Shown here: positions 8,726-18,178 of the stretch, one piece after another | Position numbering within the stretch: position 1 is the stretch's first letter | How the letters are laid out: every line of letters starts with the position of its first letter | Assembly: GCF_001618865.1 (NCBI RefSeq) | Contig: NZ_CP015136.1 | Coordinates: forward strand, 2,329,001 to 2,393,000 | Length of the DNA stretch: 64,000 nt | Direction: 5' to 3' | Source of the DNA: Luteitalea pratensis | GTDB taxonomy: Bacteria > Acidobacteriota > Vicinamibacteria > Vicinamibacterales > Vicinamibacteraceae | Translations under genes and position numbers: made by a program | Notes under the pieces: generated by a model | Databases searched by the model: none | The model's input: the letters and a program-made list of their open reading frames with translations, nothing else | What the model was told of the DNA's origin: nothing

Positions 8726-8952
8726 GCAGCCATCGGACGCCTCGGCTGTCGGCGAAGAATGCACGCTGTATTGATGGGGCGGTGGTCCGTCCGTGTCCGC
8801 CCTGTTGCGAAGCACTACAACACACAATAAATCGACTCATCCTGCGTCTCACCGGCTCAAGATTCACCCCGCAGGAGCGCCTTCCTGACGAGAAAGGGTC
8901 CCCTGACGCGAGGGCACGCGTTTCGCAACAGGACCATGAAGGAGGGAACATC

Positions 8953-9624
8953 ATGAGTCCTGTCATCCGTGAAACCCGTACGGGCCGCGCACTTGCCGGC
9001 GCGGCCGTTGTCATGACGGCGCTCGCGCTCGCGCCCGTGTCCGCCAGCGCGCAGGCCACGGCCACGCAGAAGGCGCAAGCCGCAGCGCATGAGACCAAGC
9101 AGGAGACCAAGGAAGCGGCTCACAAGACCGGCAACGTGATCACCGATTCCTGGATCACGATGAAGGTGCATTCGCAGTTCGTTCCAGAGAACGTGCTCGA
9201 GAAGAGCGACATCGACGTCGACACCAAGGCGGGCGTGGTCACGTTGATGGGGACGGTGCCGACTGGCGCTGGCAAGACCCGGGCGGTCGCGATCGCCAAG
9301 GCCACCGACGGCGTGAAGAGCGTCAACGATCGCTTGCGCGTCGTGCCCGAGGCCGAGCACGGCGCCTCGGCGACCGCCAACAAGGCCGGCAATACCATCA
9401 GCGACGGCTGGGTGACCTCGAAGATTTACGCTGATTACATCGACGAGGACGTGCTCGAAGGCAGCGACATCGACGTCGACGTGGACGCCGGCGTGGCGAC
9501 GCTCAAGGGCACCGTGCCGACGCAGGCCGGGTCGGCGCGCGCGGCAGCCATTGCCAAGGCGACCGACGGCGTGAAGTCGGTGCGCAACAACCTCAAGGTC
9601 GTCGCGAAGACGCCGAAGACGTAG
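8953..9624 (+). CDS. BON-domain periplasmic protein (OsmY-like)
   Basis: Periplasmic protein of 223 residues with a signal peptide (ALAGAAVVMTALALAPVSASAQ) and two BON domains, about residues 60-130 and 145-215. Each has the sequence ITDSWITMKV / ISDGWVTSKI, a central DIDVD and the ATDGVKSV helix. BON domains are thought to bind phospholipid membranes; OsmY is the stress-induced relative. The two domains are near duplicates. The ATG at 8953 has a strong ribosome site, GGAGGGA, 5-6 bases upstream; longer versions of the frame lack one. Confidence 0.85.
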   Translation: MSPVIRETRTGRALAGAAVVMTALALAPVSASAQATATQKAQAAAHETKQETKEAAHKTGNVITDSWITMKVHSQFVPENVLEKSDIDVDTKAGVVTLMGTVPTGAGKTRAVAIAKATDGVKSVNDRLRVVPEAEHGASATANKAGNTISDGWVTSKIYADYIDEDVLEGSDIDVDVDAGVATLKGTVPTQAGSARAAAIAKATDGVKSVRNNLKVVAKTPKT

Positions 9625-9635
9625 ATCTTCCTGCA

Positions 9636-9662
9636 GGAGGGGAGCCTTCGGGGTTCCCCTCC
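9636..9662 (+). terminator. Stable hairpin after the BON gene
   Basis: GGAGGGGAGCC-TTCG-GGGTTCCCCTCC is a GC-rich stem closed by a TTCG tetraloop 12 bases after the stop codon. No U-tract follows, so it may terminate weakly or stabilise the 3' end. Confidence 0.55.
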
Positions 9663-9673
9663 GCCTGGGACGT

Positions 9674-9715
9674 CAGGTCTCAAGTCTCAAGTCTCAGGTC
9701 TCAGGTCTCAGGTGA
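9674..9715. repeat. 7-bp array, CAGGTCT/CAAGTCT family
   Basis: Six heptamers (CAGGTCT, CAAGTCT, CAAGTCT, CAGGTCT, CAGGTCT, CAGGTGA). The interval 9625-9934 between two genes contains only repeats and hairpins. Confidence 0.8.
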
Positions 9716-9724
9716 GATTTGACG

Positions 9725-9751
9725 GTAGGGCCGGGTCTCCGAGCCCGGCCC
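9725..9751 (+). repeat. REP-like hairpin with GTAG head
   Basis: GTAG followed by GGCCGGGTCTCCGAGCCCGGCCC, a 7-8 bp stem. A sibling with one or two differences lies at 38406. Confidence 0.65.
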
Positions 9752-9786
9752 TTTGAGACTGCGTAATCGGACGGCGACGTTTTTCC

Positions 9787-9838
9787 GTCGACCTGACTTG
9801 TCCGCCGTAGCCTTGGCGAAGGTGGAAGGTCGACGGCT
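9787..9838. repeat. Composite palindromic repeat
   Basis: Outer arms GTCGACCT and AAGGTCGACGGC enclose about 30 bases (ACTTGTCCGCCGTAGCCTTG...). The same composite occurs at 30479, and partial copies occur near 3563, 11325 and 35245. It looks like the short GTCGACCTNAAGGTCGAC hairpin with an insert at its centre. Confidence 0.6.
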
Positions 9839-9883
9839 TCGTAAAAACGCCCGGCGTTCGACGTTCAGCGTTCGTCGACGCGA

Positions 9884-9932
9884 CCTCCCTCCTCCCTCCT
9901 CCGTCCTCTCTCCTCCGTCCTCTATCCTCCGT
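9884..9932. repeat. 7-bp array, CCTCCGT family
   Basis: Seven heptamers (CCTCCCT twice, then CCTCCGT, CCTCTCT, CCTCCGT, CCTCTAT, CCTCCGT) ending two bases before the stop codon of the minus-strand gene at 9935. Confidence 0.8.
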
Positions 9933-9934
9933 CC

Positions 9935-11218
9935 TTATCCCGCCACCACCGGCGTCGGCGTCGTCAGGGCGGCGAGCACTTCTTTGTAGAGATACTTCGC
10001 GCCTTCGACGCCGTCGTGCGGGCCCTGCTCGTACTCCAGCGCGAACGTGCCGCGGAAACCGGCCGCGAGCATGATTCGCACCGAGCGCTGCACGTTGTTG
10101 CGATCGCCCCAGCGATCCCAGTACTTGGCGTGGACGTTGGAGCTGGCATAGGGCGCGAGCGCCTTGAGGCCGTTCACGAGGTTGTACTCGTGCTCCCAGT
10201 TGCCGAAGTCCGGCGACGCCTCGCAGAACGGGTGGTTGACCTCGTCGATGATGGTGCGGATGTTCATCGGGTCGGCAGCCAGGCCCCAGTGGTTCTCGAT
10301 GGTCACCTTGATGCCCAGCTTGCCGCCGAAGTCCGCCATTTCCCTGTGCGATTCGATGGCTGCCTCGAGGAGGGGAATCAGGTCGATGTTGCGCGGGTAG
10401 CCGTCGCCGGGGCCGCGCGGGACGGCGTTGGGCCGGATGCTCGGGCCGAGCGCCTGCGGCGAGTTCATGCGCATCGACTTCACGCCGAGCACCTTGCAGC
10501 CCTCGAGCCACCGCTTGGCCAGTTCGACGCCGGCCTTGCGGCGCGCGTCGGCTTCCGGCGAGCCGTAGTCGGCCAGGCCGCTCGGCGCGTTGTTCGAGAT
10601 GTGCTGGACGTAGGTGCCGGTCTTCACGCAGGTGTTGGCCAGCGCGTCGAGCCACTTGCGGCCAGCCGGGCTCATCGGGTCGAAGCCGCCCGGACGGCCG
10701 TTGGCGCCAGCAGGGAAGAACATCGCGTCGTCGGCGATGTCGCCGATTAGTCCCGAGAACAGGTCCATCCGGGTCACGCCCGGGAACGTGTCCCTGGTGA
10801 ACTGCGGGAAGTCCAGCATCGTGATCTCGCCGTACTTCTTCTTCATCTCGGCGGCATTGGGCACATTGGCCCGGGCCGCGCGGGCCGCGTCGGCGACCTT
10901 GAGCGCGTTTGCCGCATTGGGGTTGGACTCGATCTCGGCCTGGGCAGCGTTGGCGGCCTGCTCGCGGCTTTGCATTGCGGGCGGGGCGGCCGCGCCCGCC
11001 GGTCGGGGCCCCATCGCACGCTGCTTGAACAACGGCCGGATCGGCCAGGAGTTGCTGGCGATGCGCTCGAGCGCGGCCTTCTGTGCCGCCTCCTGCGCCA
11101 GGGCCGCGTCACGCGGCGCCAACAGCACCGCCGCCGTCGTCACGCCTGCCGTCGCGGCCTTGAAGAAGTCCCGTCGTCCCACCCCGTTGCCGCTGCCGTT
11201 GTCCTGTGTGTGATCCAC
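9935..11218 (-). CDS. Sugar phosphate isomerase/epimerase-like TIM-barrel protein, Tat-exported
   Basis: Protein of 427 residues with a twin-arginine leader (GRRDFFKAATAGVTTAAVLL) and, from about residue 130, an AP-endonuclease-2/xylose-isomerase-like TIM barrel. Likely metal-ligand positions lie in KVTIENHWGL (Glu), the REMADFGGKLG region and FRGTFALEYEQGP (Glu). Residues 50-120 are Ala/Asn-rich and probably a linker. The family acts on sugars or inositols; the substrate here is unknown. The start is the GTG at 11218 with GAGGA seven bases upstream. A proline-rich, repeat-filled 3' flank follows. Confidence 0.8.
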   Translation of the reverse strand: MDHTQDNGSGNGVGRRDFFKAATAGVTTAAVLLAPRDAALAQEAAQKAALERIASNSWPIRPLFKQRAMGPRPAGAAAPPAMQSREQAANAAQAEIESNPNAANALKVADAARAARANVPNAAEMKKKYGEITMLDFPQFTRDTFPGVTRMDLFSGLIGDIADDAMFFPAGANGRPGGFDPMSPAGRKWLDALANTCVKTGTYVQHISNNAPSGLADYGSPEADARRKAGVELAKRWLEGCKVLGVKSMRMNSPQALGPSIRPNAVPRGPGDGYPRNIDLIPLLEAAIESHREMADFGGKLGIKVTIENHWGLAADPMNIRTIIDEVNHPFCEASPDFGNWEHEYNLVNGLKALAPYASSNVHAKYWDRWGDRNNVQRSVRIMLAAGFRGTFALEYEQGPHDGVEGAKYLYKEVLAALTTPTPVVAG

Positions 11219-11247
11219 GTATGGTCCTCGTTGACGATTGACGGTCC

Positions 11248-11303
11248 CAGGTGTGAAGTCCCAGGTCTCAGGTCTCAGGTCTCAGGTTCCAAGTCTCAGG
11301 CAC
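11248..11303. repeat. 7-bp array, CAGGTCT family
   Basis: Eight heptamers (CAGGTGT, GAAGTCC, CAGGTCT three times, CAGGTTC, CAAGTCT, CAGGCAC) upstream of the sugar isomerase-like gene. The whole of 11219-11882 is non-coding repeat mosaic apart from the nuclease promoter. Confidence 0.8.
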
Positions 11304-11490
11304 GATCTCCGCCGACGCCGACTTGTCCGCCGGAGCCTTGGCGAAGGCGGAACGCCGAACGCTCAGGCAGGGCCAGGCAATCCAGAGTCCCGATCCAGTA
11401 CCCGGTTGCCCGGTGCCCGGTGCCGATACCTCTAGACCCGGCTACTACTACGCCCGACCGCGACAAACTGTATCGTGGGCCTCATGGGTC

Positions 11491-11574
11491 ATGCCTGAGA
11501 CCTGAGACCTGATGCCTCACCCTCAGGTCTCACGCCTCAGGTCTCAAGTCTCAAGTCTCAGGTCTCAGGCTGAC
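11491..11574. repeat. 7-bp array with inverted halves
   Basis: Twelve heptamers in one register: ATGCCTG, AGACCTG twice, ATGCCTC, ACCCTCA, then GGTCTCA/CGCCTCA/AGTCTCA units and GGCTGAC. The early AGACCTG units are the reverse complement of the later CAGGTCT series, so the array could fold back on itself. Confidence 0.8.
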
Positions 11575-11646
11575 GTCAGTCCCGGGGCCGCCAACCGCCA
11601 GCCCCCGAGTCCCGAGTTCGCATGCACTGGCGCCTTCGAGCCGCCC

Positions 11647-11670
11647 GTCGACCTTAAGGTCGACGGCTAC
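11647..11670 (-). repeat. REP-like hairpin with GTAG head
   Basis: GTCGACCTTAAGGTCGAC is a perfect 18-bp palindrome followed by GGCTAC. Confidence 0.65.
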
Positions 11671-11758
11671 GTGCCCTTACCCGTACCCCGTACCCCGTGC
11701 CCGGAACAACCCCGGAACCCCGGTGTCCGGTACCCGGCACCCGTCACTCCGTGTTGCC

Positions 11759-11788
11759 TTGACCTTCCTCAAGCCCAGCCGGTACTGT
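11759..11788 (+). promoter_or_regulatory. Sigma-70-like promoter of the nuclease gene
   Basis: TTGACC, an 18-bp spacer, then TACTGT. This is the best -35/-10 pair in the window. It would start transcription near 11795, about 90 nt before the ATG at 11883. Confidence 0.5.
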
Positions 11789-11882
11789 CGCGGGACGTCC
11801 GCTCACGACGCCGCCACGGGCGGCGCGCGTCCCTGGCATCAGGCCCGGGGTGTGCACGTGGCGCCCTCGTTCCGGAGTCCGC

Positions 11883-14800
11883 ATGCCTGTCTTCCGTTCC
11901 CGGTGCCGCTCGTTGGCATCGTCTGGCACTGTCCGCGTCGCGCTCCTCGCGTTCGTGGCCCTGCCCGCCGCCCTCTGGTTCGCCAATCGCGACACCCGGG
12001 CCGCCGGCACGATCAGCCTGACCACGCTGGGCACCGCCTACCTGCAAGACTTCAACACGCTCGCGAGCAGCGGCACTGCCAACACGGCCGTACCCGCAGG
12101 CTGGGACTTCAGCGAAAGCGGCACCAACGCCAACACCACGTATCGTGCTGGCACGGGCTCGGACAACACCGGGGACACTTTCAGCTTCGGGGCCGCGAGC
12201 AGCACCGAGCGCGCATTCGGCGGCCTGCGGAGCGGCACCCTCGTGCCCCCTGATCGGGGCACAGTTCACCAACAACACGGGCGGCACGATCACTTCGCTG
12301 CGCGTGGCGTACACCGGCGAGCAGTGGCGCCTGGGCCAGAACACCACCGGCCGGGCCGCCGATCGCCTCGATTTCCAGCTGAGTACCAACGCCACCAGTC
12401 TCACCACGGGGACGTGGGCCGATCACGACGCGCTCGACTTCGGCAGCCCCGTCGTTGCCGGAACGGTCGGGGCTCTCAATGGAAACGTCGCCCCGAACCG
12501 CACTGCGCTCAACGTCACGATTACCGGCCTGAGCATTCCGGACGGCGCGTCCTTCTGGGTGCGCTGGGCCGATTCGGACCTGATTCCAGGAGCCGACGAC
12601 GGGCTGTCGGTCGACGACTTCTCGCTGACGCCGTCGGGGCCGCCTCCGGCACTGCCCACCCTGACAGTCAACGGTGTCACGCTCGGTGAAGGCAACACCG
12701 GCACCACGACCTTCGGCTTCACCGTGGCCCTGAACAAGCCGGCGGGTGCCGGCGGCGTCACCTTCGATATCACCACGGCCGACGGCACGGCCATCGCCAA
12801 CGACGACTACATCGCGACGAGCCTGACGGGACAGATCATTCCGGCCGGGAGTTCGCTCTACACCTTGCACGTACCGGTCAACGGCGACACCACGTTCGAA
12901 GACGACGAGACGTTTGTCGTCAACGTGACCAACGTCGCCGGCGCCTCGCTCGTCAACGCGCAGGCACAGGGTGTGATCGCCAACGACGACTCGGGCTGCG
13001 GCCTGGCACTGACGGCGATCCATGCCGTGCAGGGCAGCGGCGCAATCAGTCCGCTCGCGAACACCACCGTGAGCATCCAGGGCGTGGTCACGGCCGACTA
13101 CCAGGGAAGCGGGCAGTTCGGTGGCTACTTCGTGCAGGAGGAGGGCGACGACGCCGATGCCGACCCGCAGACCTCCGAGGGCATCTTCGTCTTCAGCCCG
13201 ACGAGCGTGAACGCCGGCGACACGGTACGGGTGACCGGCACGGTCACCGAGTTCGGGACGGCGGGACTGAGCCTGTCGGAACTGACCGCAGTCAGCCACG
13301 TCGAACTGTGCGCGACCGGATCGTCGGTGACACCGGTCACCGTGAATCTGCCTGTGGCCACGCCTGCGTCCTTCGAGTCCTTCGAGGGCATGCTCGTGAC
13401 CTTCGCGCAGCCACTCGTGGCCACCGACACCTTCACGCTGGGTCGCTTCGGCGAAGTGGCGCTTGCCGTCGACGCACGGCTGCCGATCCCGACGCATGCG
13501 GCTGCCCCGGGGGCCGCCGCGCAGGCCGTGCGTGACGTGAATTTGCGTAGTCGCATCCTGCTCGACGATGGCAACAACCAGCAGAACATCGACCCGACGA
13601 TTCATCCCGTCGGTGGATTGAGCGCCTCGAACACGCTCCGCACCGGGGACAGCGTCGCGGCGTTGACGGGCGTGCTCGAACAGCGGTTCGGCGCGTATCG
13701 CGTCCAGCCGATCGGACCGGTGCCGTTCACGGCGAGTAATCCGCGCCCCGCCGCGCCGGCCACCGTGGGCGGAACGTTGACGGTCGCGAGTTTCAACGTC
13801 CTCAATTACTTCAACGGCAACGGGACCGGCGGCGGCTTCCCGACGGCGCGCGGTGCGAACACGCCGCTGGAGTTCGCACGGCAGCGCGCCAAGACCGTCA
13901 ATGCCATCCTCGGCACCGGCGGCGACATCGTCGGGCTGATGGAGTTGGAGAACGACGCGCCTGGCAACAGCGCGATCGAGGATCTCGTGGCGGGGCTCAA
14001 TGCCACGGCGGGTGCCGGCACGTACGCCTACATCGACACGGGCGTGATCGGCACCGACGAGATTCGTGTCGCGCTGATCTTCAAGCCAGGCGTGGTGACG
14101 CCGCTGGGCACGCACGCGATCATGGACTCGAGCGTCGATCCGGCCTTCATCGACACCTTGAACCGGCCATCGGTCGCGCAGACGTTCGTCGAGAACGGCA
14201 CGGGCGCACGCCTGACGGTGGTGGTGAACCACCTGAAGTCGAAGGGCAGCGACTGCAATGTCGTCGGCGACCCCGACGCGGGTGACCTGCAGGGCGAGTG
14301 CAACGGCACGCGCACCAAGGCCGCGCAGGCCCTGGTGCGTTGGCTGGCGACCGATCCCACGGGCGCACTCGACGCGGACGTGATCCTCATCGGCGACATG
14401 AACAGCTATCGCCTCGAGGATCCGATCACGGCCTTCCGTGCCGGCGGCTACGTCGACATGCAAACCGCACAGTCCTACTCGTATGTGTTCGACGGCGAGT
14501 CCGGCTATCTCGACCACGCCCTGGCGAGTCCGACGCTGGCACCGCAGGTGACGGGCGTCGCTGAGTGGCACATCAACGCCGACGAGCCGACCGTTCTGGA
14601 TTACAACGTCGAGTTCAAGACGGCCGGGCAGGTCACCTCGTTCTACTCGACGGAACCGTACCGATCGTCCGATCACGACCCGGTGGTCATCGGGCTGGCG
14701 CTGGTCCCGCCCTTCGAATTCAGCGGCCTGCAGCGCCCGGTGAACGGCGCGGTGAGCGAAGTGAAGGCCGGCAGCAGCGTGCCGCTGAAGTTCAGTCTCG

Positions 14801-15057
14801 GCGGCGACAAGGGGCTCAACATCTTTGCGGCGGGGTCTCCCTCGTCTGCGCCGATCGCGTGCGGCACGAACCCGCCGGTCGTGGCCGGCGACACAATCGC
14901 CACGGCGGGCGGGAGCGATCTGACTTACGACCCGGACAGTGGTCACTACACCTTGGTCTGGAAGACCTTGAAGGAATGGGCCGGTACTTGCCGGCGGCTG
15001 ACGCTGCGGTTCACCGACGGTTCCTGGCAGCGCGCAGACTTCATTTTCCGGCACTAG
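11883..15057 (+). pseudogene. ExeM/NucH-family extracellular endonuclease, frameshifted
   Basis: Secreted nuclease of about 1057 residues if the frame is restored. ATG 11883 opens a signal peptide ending in DTRAAG. The first frame runs to GTLVP; the protein then continues in the next frame as LIGAQFTNNTGG. The junction is a C5 run at 12246-12250, where removing one C joins V-P-L-I-G exactly. Next come a Calx-beta domain (GVTLGEGNTGTTTFGFTVAL ... FEDDETFVVNV), an OB-like ExeM region, the endonuclease/exonuclease/phosphatase domain (ASFNVLNYF, GLMELEND, LIGDMNSY, SDHDPVV) and a C-terminal PxKF domain (VKAGSSVPLKFSLGGDKGL). All catalytic motifs are intact. Sequencing error in the C tract or a real lesion are both possible. 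Confidence 0.85.
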
Positions 15058-15150
15058 CTGGCTTTTCGGCGTTGATTCGCCCAGAAAGCGCGGTATCCGG
15101 CGGCCGTCGTCGCCATTCCCGTGGTGCGGCGGCCGCCGTTCCTTGTGGCC

Positions 15151-15169
15151 CCGATCTGTCACAGATCGG
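15151..15169. repeat. Inverted repeat between nuclease and TolB-like genes
   Basis: CCGATCTG-TCA-CAGATCGG, an 8-bp perfect stem about 95 bases after the nuclease stop codon. It could be a terminator stem or an operator; no T-run follows. Confidence 0.4.
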
Positions 15170-15293
15170 TGACGAGCTGACCTGAACGTGACGCCAACAT
15201 GCCACGGAAATGCCACGACCGCGTCGTCTAAGGCTGACAGAGCGTAACGAGGCGCGTCGGATCGACTGACGCCGCTCGTTTATCACACCAGCC

Positions 15294-16088
15294 ATGACGG
15301 ACCACAACTCGCCTTCATCTCCCCTCATTCCCTCCCACGCCCCGGTGTCGGAACTGGTCCCTGCCGCCGAGGCGTCACCTCACCCCCCGAAGAAGCGCAG
15401 CAAGCTGCGGTCGGCGTGGATCGGCTTTGCCGGTCGCGTCACGGCTCAGTTGATCGGCGCCATGGCTACTGTCGGGCTGGGCTACGCGCTCGTCACGAAT
15501 CATGCGGGCAGGAAAGCTGAGGTTGCCGCCGCCGCAGCCGCCACGGCGCCCGCAGCCGTTCAGGGCCGCGCCGAGCCAGGTGCCGCCACCGTGGTTCGCG
15601 TCCGTCGCACGAGCGGCCCGGCGCTGGCCGTGTTGCCGTTCGAAGATTTCTCACCCAATGCCACGGGCACGTCGCTCGCCGATGGTGTCACCGAGGCGCT
15701 GACCGCCGCACTCGCGCGGGGAGGCCGCGTGCACGTCACCTCGCGCACTTCTGCGATGCACGTGCGGAAGGCGTCGGCGCCACTGCGTGACATCGCTGCC
15801 ACACTCGGCGTGGACGTCGTCGTGGAAGGGTCGATCGTGCGACAGGGCGATCGGGCGCGCGTGACGGTGCAGCTCATCGACGCCGCGACCGACGCGCACC
15901 TGTGGGCCCAGACGTACGACCGGCCCGTACGCGACGTTCTTGCATTCGAAGGCGAGATCGGCGCCACCATCACCCGTGACCTGGCCAGCGTGCTGCCGCG
16001 CGAACTGCAGGCGCCGCCTTCGGTTGACGCCGCCACGGCAACCGCCGATGCGCGGACGCCGCAGTCGTCCGCGCGCGCCGCCTTCTGA
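15294..16088 (+). CDS. Membrane-anchored TolB-like/FlgO-type domain protein
   Basis: Protein of 264 residues with an N-terminal cytoplasmic Pro-rich tail, one transmembrane segment (about 52-72, VTAQLIGAMATVGLGYALV) and a TolB-N-like domain: LAVLPFEDFSPNATGTSLAD, GVDVVVEGSIVRQGDRARV, and AHLWAQTYDRP. This module usually sits C-terminal to adenylate cyclase, Ser/Thr kinase or winged-helix domains. Here it stands alone behind a membrane anchor, which is unusual. It is 11 bp upstream of the CotH gene and likely in the same operon. A -10-like TATCAC lies 7 nt before the ATG. Confidence 0.8.
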   Translation: MTDHNSPSSPLIPSHAPVSELVPAAEASPHPPKKRSKLRSAWIGFAGRVTAQLIGAMATVGLGYALVTNHAGRKAEVAAAAAATAPAAVQGRAEPGAATVVRVRRTSGPALAVLPFEDFSPNATGTSLADGVTEALTAALARGGRVHVTSRTSAMHVRKASAPLRDIAATLGVDVVVEGSIVRQGDRARVTVQLIDAATDAHLWAQTYDRPVRDVLAFEGEIGATITRDLASVLPRELQAPPSVDAATATADARTPQSSARAAF

Positions 16089-16099
16089 GGACCATCGCC

Positions 16100-17293
16100 A
16101 TGCGACGCATCGCCATTCTCGCGATCGCGCTGTTCCTGCTCACAGGACTCGCCGCTCCGGGCCGCGCCCAGGACGTCGACATCTTCGAGCAGGACGGCGT
16201 GCGCGACGTACAGCTGTCCATCAACGGCAGGGACCTCGCGCAGTTGCGCGCCACCGCCTCCGAGAACACCTACTACCCGGCCGATTTCGAGTACCGCGGC
16301 ATCAAGGTGCGCAACGTCGGCATCCGCTCGCGCGGCCTCGGAAGTCGCAACGCGACCAAGCTCGGCCTGCGCGTGGACTTCAACCGGTACACCACCGGCA
16401 AGTTGTTCGCGGGCCACAAGGCGCTGGTGCTCGACAACCTCTGGCAGGACGGCTCGCTGGTGCGCGAGCGCATTGCGATGGCGCTGTACGAGCGCCTCGG
16501 CGTGCCGACGCCGCGCGAGGTGTTCGTGCGGGTCTTCATCAACGGCGACTACGAAGGCCTGTACACGATCACCGAGGAACTCGACTCGCAGTTCCTCACT
16601 CGCATCGGCAACGACGATGGCGTGCTCTTCGAGTACAAGTACGTCGGCGTGTGGCACGGCGAGGATCTCGGTAGCGATTCAGGCGCCTACGTGCCGCTGT
16701 TCGAGGCGCGAACGCACGAGAAGCAGGCGCAGCAGACCCTGTACGCACCGCTGCGTGATCTGTTCACGGCCTCCTCGGATGCGTCCGGCGAGGCGTGGCG
16801 CGCGCGGGTCGAGTCGCTGGTAGACCTGCACCAGTTGCTGGCCTACCTGGCCGTCGAGACGTTCACCGCCGACAACGACGGGCTGCTCGGCGCGTGGGGC
16901 ATGAACAACTTCTACGTGCATCGGGGCGCCGACGGCACGCAGCACCAGATCGTCCCGTGGGACAAGGACCAGTCGTTCGGGGACGTCGATGCCGGCATCT
17001 TCCTGCGGGTCGAGGAGAACGTGCTGATCCGCCAGGCGCTGTCGTTCCCGGACCTGCGCGCGTACTACCTCGAAAAGCTGCAGAAGTGCGCCGAGATCGC
17101 CGCCGGCGATGGATGGCTCGCCGCGCAGGTCGAGGCATCCGCGGCACTCGTGGATGCGGCCGCGGCGCAGGATGCGCGCAAGCAGTTCGGCGAGGCGACA
17201 CGAGCCGAAACGCTCTCCGCGCTGCACGCGTTCGCCGTCGATCGCCCGTCACGCGTGCTCGCCCAGATCGAAGCCGCGCGCGCGACGCAGTAA
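16100..17293 (+). CDS. CotH kinase family protein, exported
   Basis: Exported CotH-like atypical kinase, 397 residues, with signal peptide MRRIAILAIALFLLTGLAAPGRAQ. CotH from spore formers phosphorylates coat proteins; bacterial secreted relatives are mostly uncharacterised. Family features visible are YRGIKVRNVGIRSRGLGSRN near the start, VFVRVFINGDYEGLYTITEE in the middle and the metal-binding segment IVPWDKDQSFGDVDA. GAGGA lies 8 bases before the ATG. It follows the TolB-like gene by 11 bp, so the two are probably co-expressed. Confidence 0.85.
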   Translation: MRRIAILAIALFLLTGLAAPGRAQDVDIFEQDGVRDVQLSINGRDLAQLRATASENTYYPADFEYRGIKVRNVGIRSRGLGSRNATKLGLRVDFNRYTTGKLFAGHKALVLDNLWQDGSLVRERIAMALYERLGVPTPREVFVRVFINGDYEGLYTITEELDSQFLTRIGNDDGVLFEYKYVGVWHGEDLGSDSGAYVPLFEARTHEKQAQQTLYAPLRDLFTASSDASGEAWRARVESLVDLHQLLAYLAVETFTADNDGLLGAWGMNNFYVHRGADGTQHQIVPWDKDQSFGDVDAGIFLRVEENVLIRQALSFPDLRAYYLEKLQKCAEIAAGDGWLAAQVEASAALVDAAAAQDARKQFGEATRAETLSALHAFAVDRPSRVLAQIEAARATQ

Positions 17294-17321
17294 CCACCGC
17301 GGCCTCGGGGCCCTGGCGATC

Positions 17322-17327
17322 TACCAT
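17322..17327 (+). promoter_or_regulatory. Putative -10 box of a leaderless gene
   Basis: TACCAT ends 5 nt before the ATG at 17333; no Shine-Dalgarno sequence is present. Confidence 0.4.
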
Positions 17328-17332
17328 CGCCC

Positions 17333-18160
17333 ATGCTGCACCTCTTGCTCTGGAGTGCGTCCGGACTCGTCGCCGGGAGCTTCGTCCGCGTCCTCACGCG
17401 ATCCTCACGCGACTTCGGGCTGGCCGGTGATCTCGTGACCGGCTGGCTCGGCGCCCTGATCGGCGGCTGGGTCTTCCGCCGACTCGGCTTCGTTGCTCCC
17501 GACAATGCGCTCGCGCATGTCGTGATGGCCTTGACGGGGGCGGCCCTGCTGATCGGTATCATTCGCGCTGGCGCGGGATGGCAGCGTGCGGTGTCCGACG
17601 ATCCGGAGCAGAACGGTCCGTCCAACGGCACCGACCTCGACCGGTTGCTGACGCGCCTCGGGGCCTTCGAGCGTCGCGTGCTGCATGCGTTCGTCGCCCG
17701 TGAACACACGGCCCGCGACCCCAACGCGGCCTTCGATGCCCAGGCCACATTTGGCGACCGCCTCGCAGATGGCGTCGCGCGGTTCGGCGGCAGCTGGACG
17801 TTCATCGGCCTGTTCGGCGTGATCCTCGTCAGCTGGATGGCCTACAACGAGGGGACCGCCCGGCCCTTCGATCCCTTCCCGTTCATCCTGCTGAACCTGC
17901 TGCTCTCGTGCGTGGCGGCGCTGCAGGCGCCGGTGATCATGATGAGCCAGAACCGCCAGTCGGCGAAGGATCGCTCCGACGCCCGCGCCGACTACGAGAT
18001 CAACGTCCGCGCGGAGGTGGAGGTGATGGCCCTGCACGCCAAGCTCGATCTGCTCCGGGAACAGGATTGGGCCAGGCTCATCGCCCTTGTCGAGCGGCAG
18101 CAACGCGCGATCGAGGAGCTCGAGCAGCGGCTGGACGACCGCGGGGCGCCAGGCACCTAG
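17333..18160 (+). CDS. DUF1003 membrane protein with N-terminal GlsB/YeaQ-like domain
   Basis: Inner-membrane protein of 275 residues. Residues 1-85 form a three-helix GlsB/YeaQ (transglycosylase-associated) type domain (SGLVAGSFVRVLT, GWLGALIGGWVF). Residues 120-260 are DUF1003, with FGDRLADGVARFGGSWTFI, the conserved ILLNLLLSCVAALQAPVIMM and a charged C-terminal helix (coiled-coil-like, ERQQRAIEELEQRLDD). The function of either domain is unknown. The fusion suggests a small envelope-stress or transport component, which is inference. Confidence 0.8.
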   Translation: MLHLLLWSASGLVAGSFVRVLTRSSRDFGLAGDLVTGWLGALIGGWVFRRLGFVAPDNALAHVVMALTGAALLIGIIRAGAGWQRAVSDDPEQNGPSNGTDLDRLLTRLGAFERRVLHAFVAREHTARDPNAAFDAQATFGDRLADGVARFGGSWTFIGLFGVILVSWMAYNEGTARPFDPFPFILLNLLLSCVAALQAPVIMMSQNRQSAKDRSDARADYEINVRAEVEVMALHAKLDLLREQDWARLIALVERQQRAIEELEQRLDDRGAPGT

Positions 18161-18165
18161 AGCGC

Positions 18166-18171
18166 TACGAT
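18166..18171 (+). promoter_or_regulatory. Putative -10 box of a leaderless gene
   Basis: TACGAT ends 7 nt before the ATG at 18179; no Shine-Dalgarno sequence is present. Confidence 0.35.
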
Positions 18172-18178
18172 CCGCCCC

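Noticed and set aside
12181-15216. A 1011-codon open frame antisense to the nuclease gene.
   Set aside because: Its composition is low-complexity Arg/Gly/Asp/His typical of antisense frames in GC-rich DNA; the sense strand carries recognised domains.
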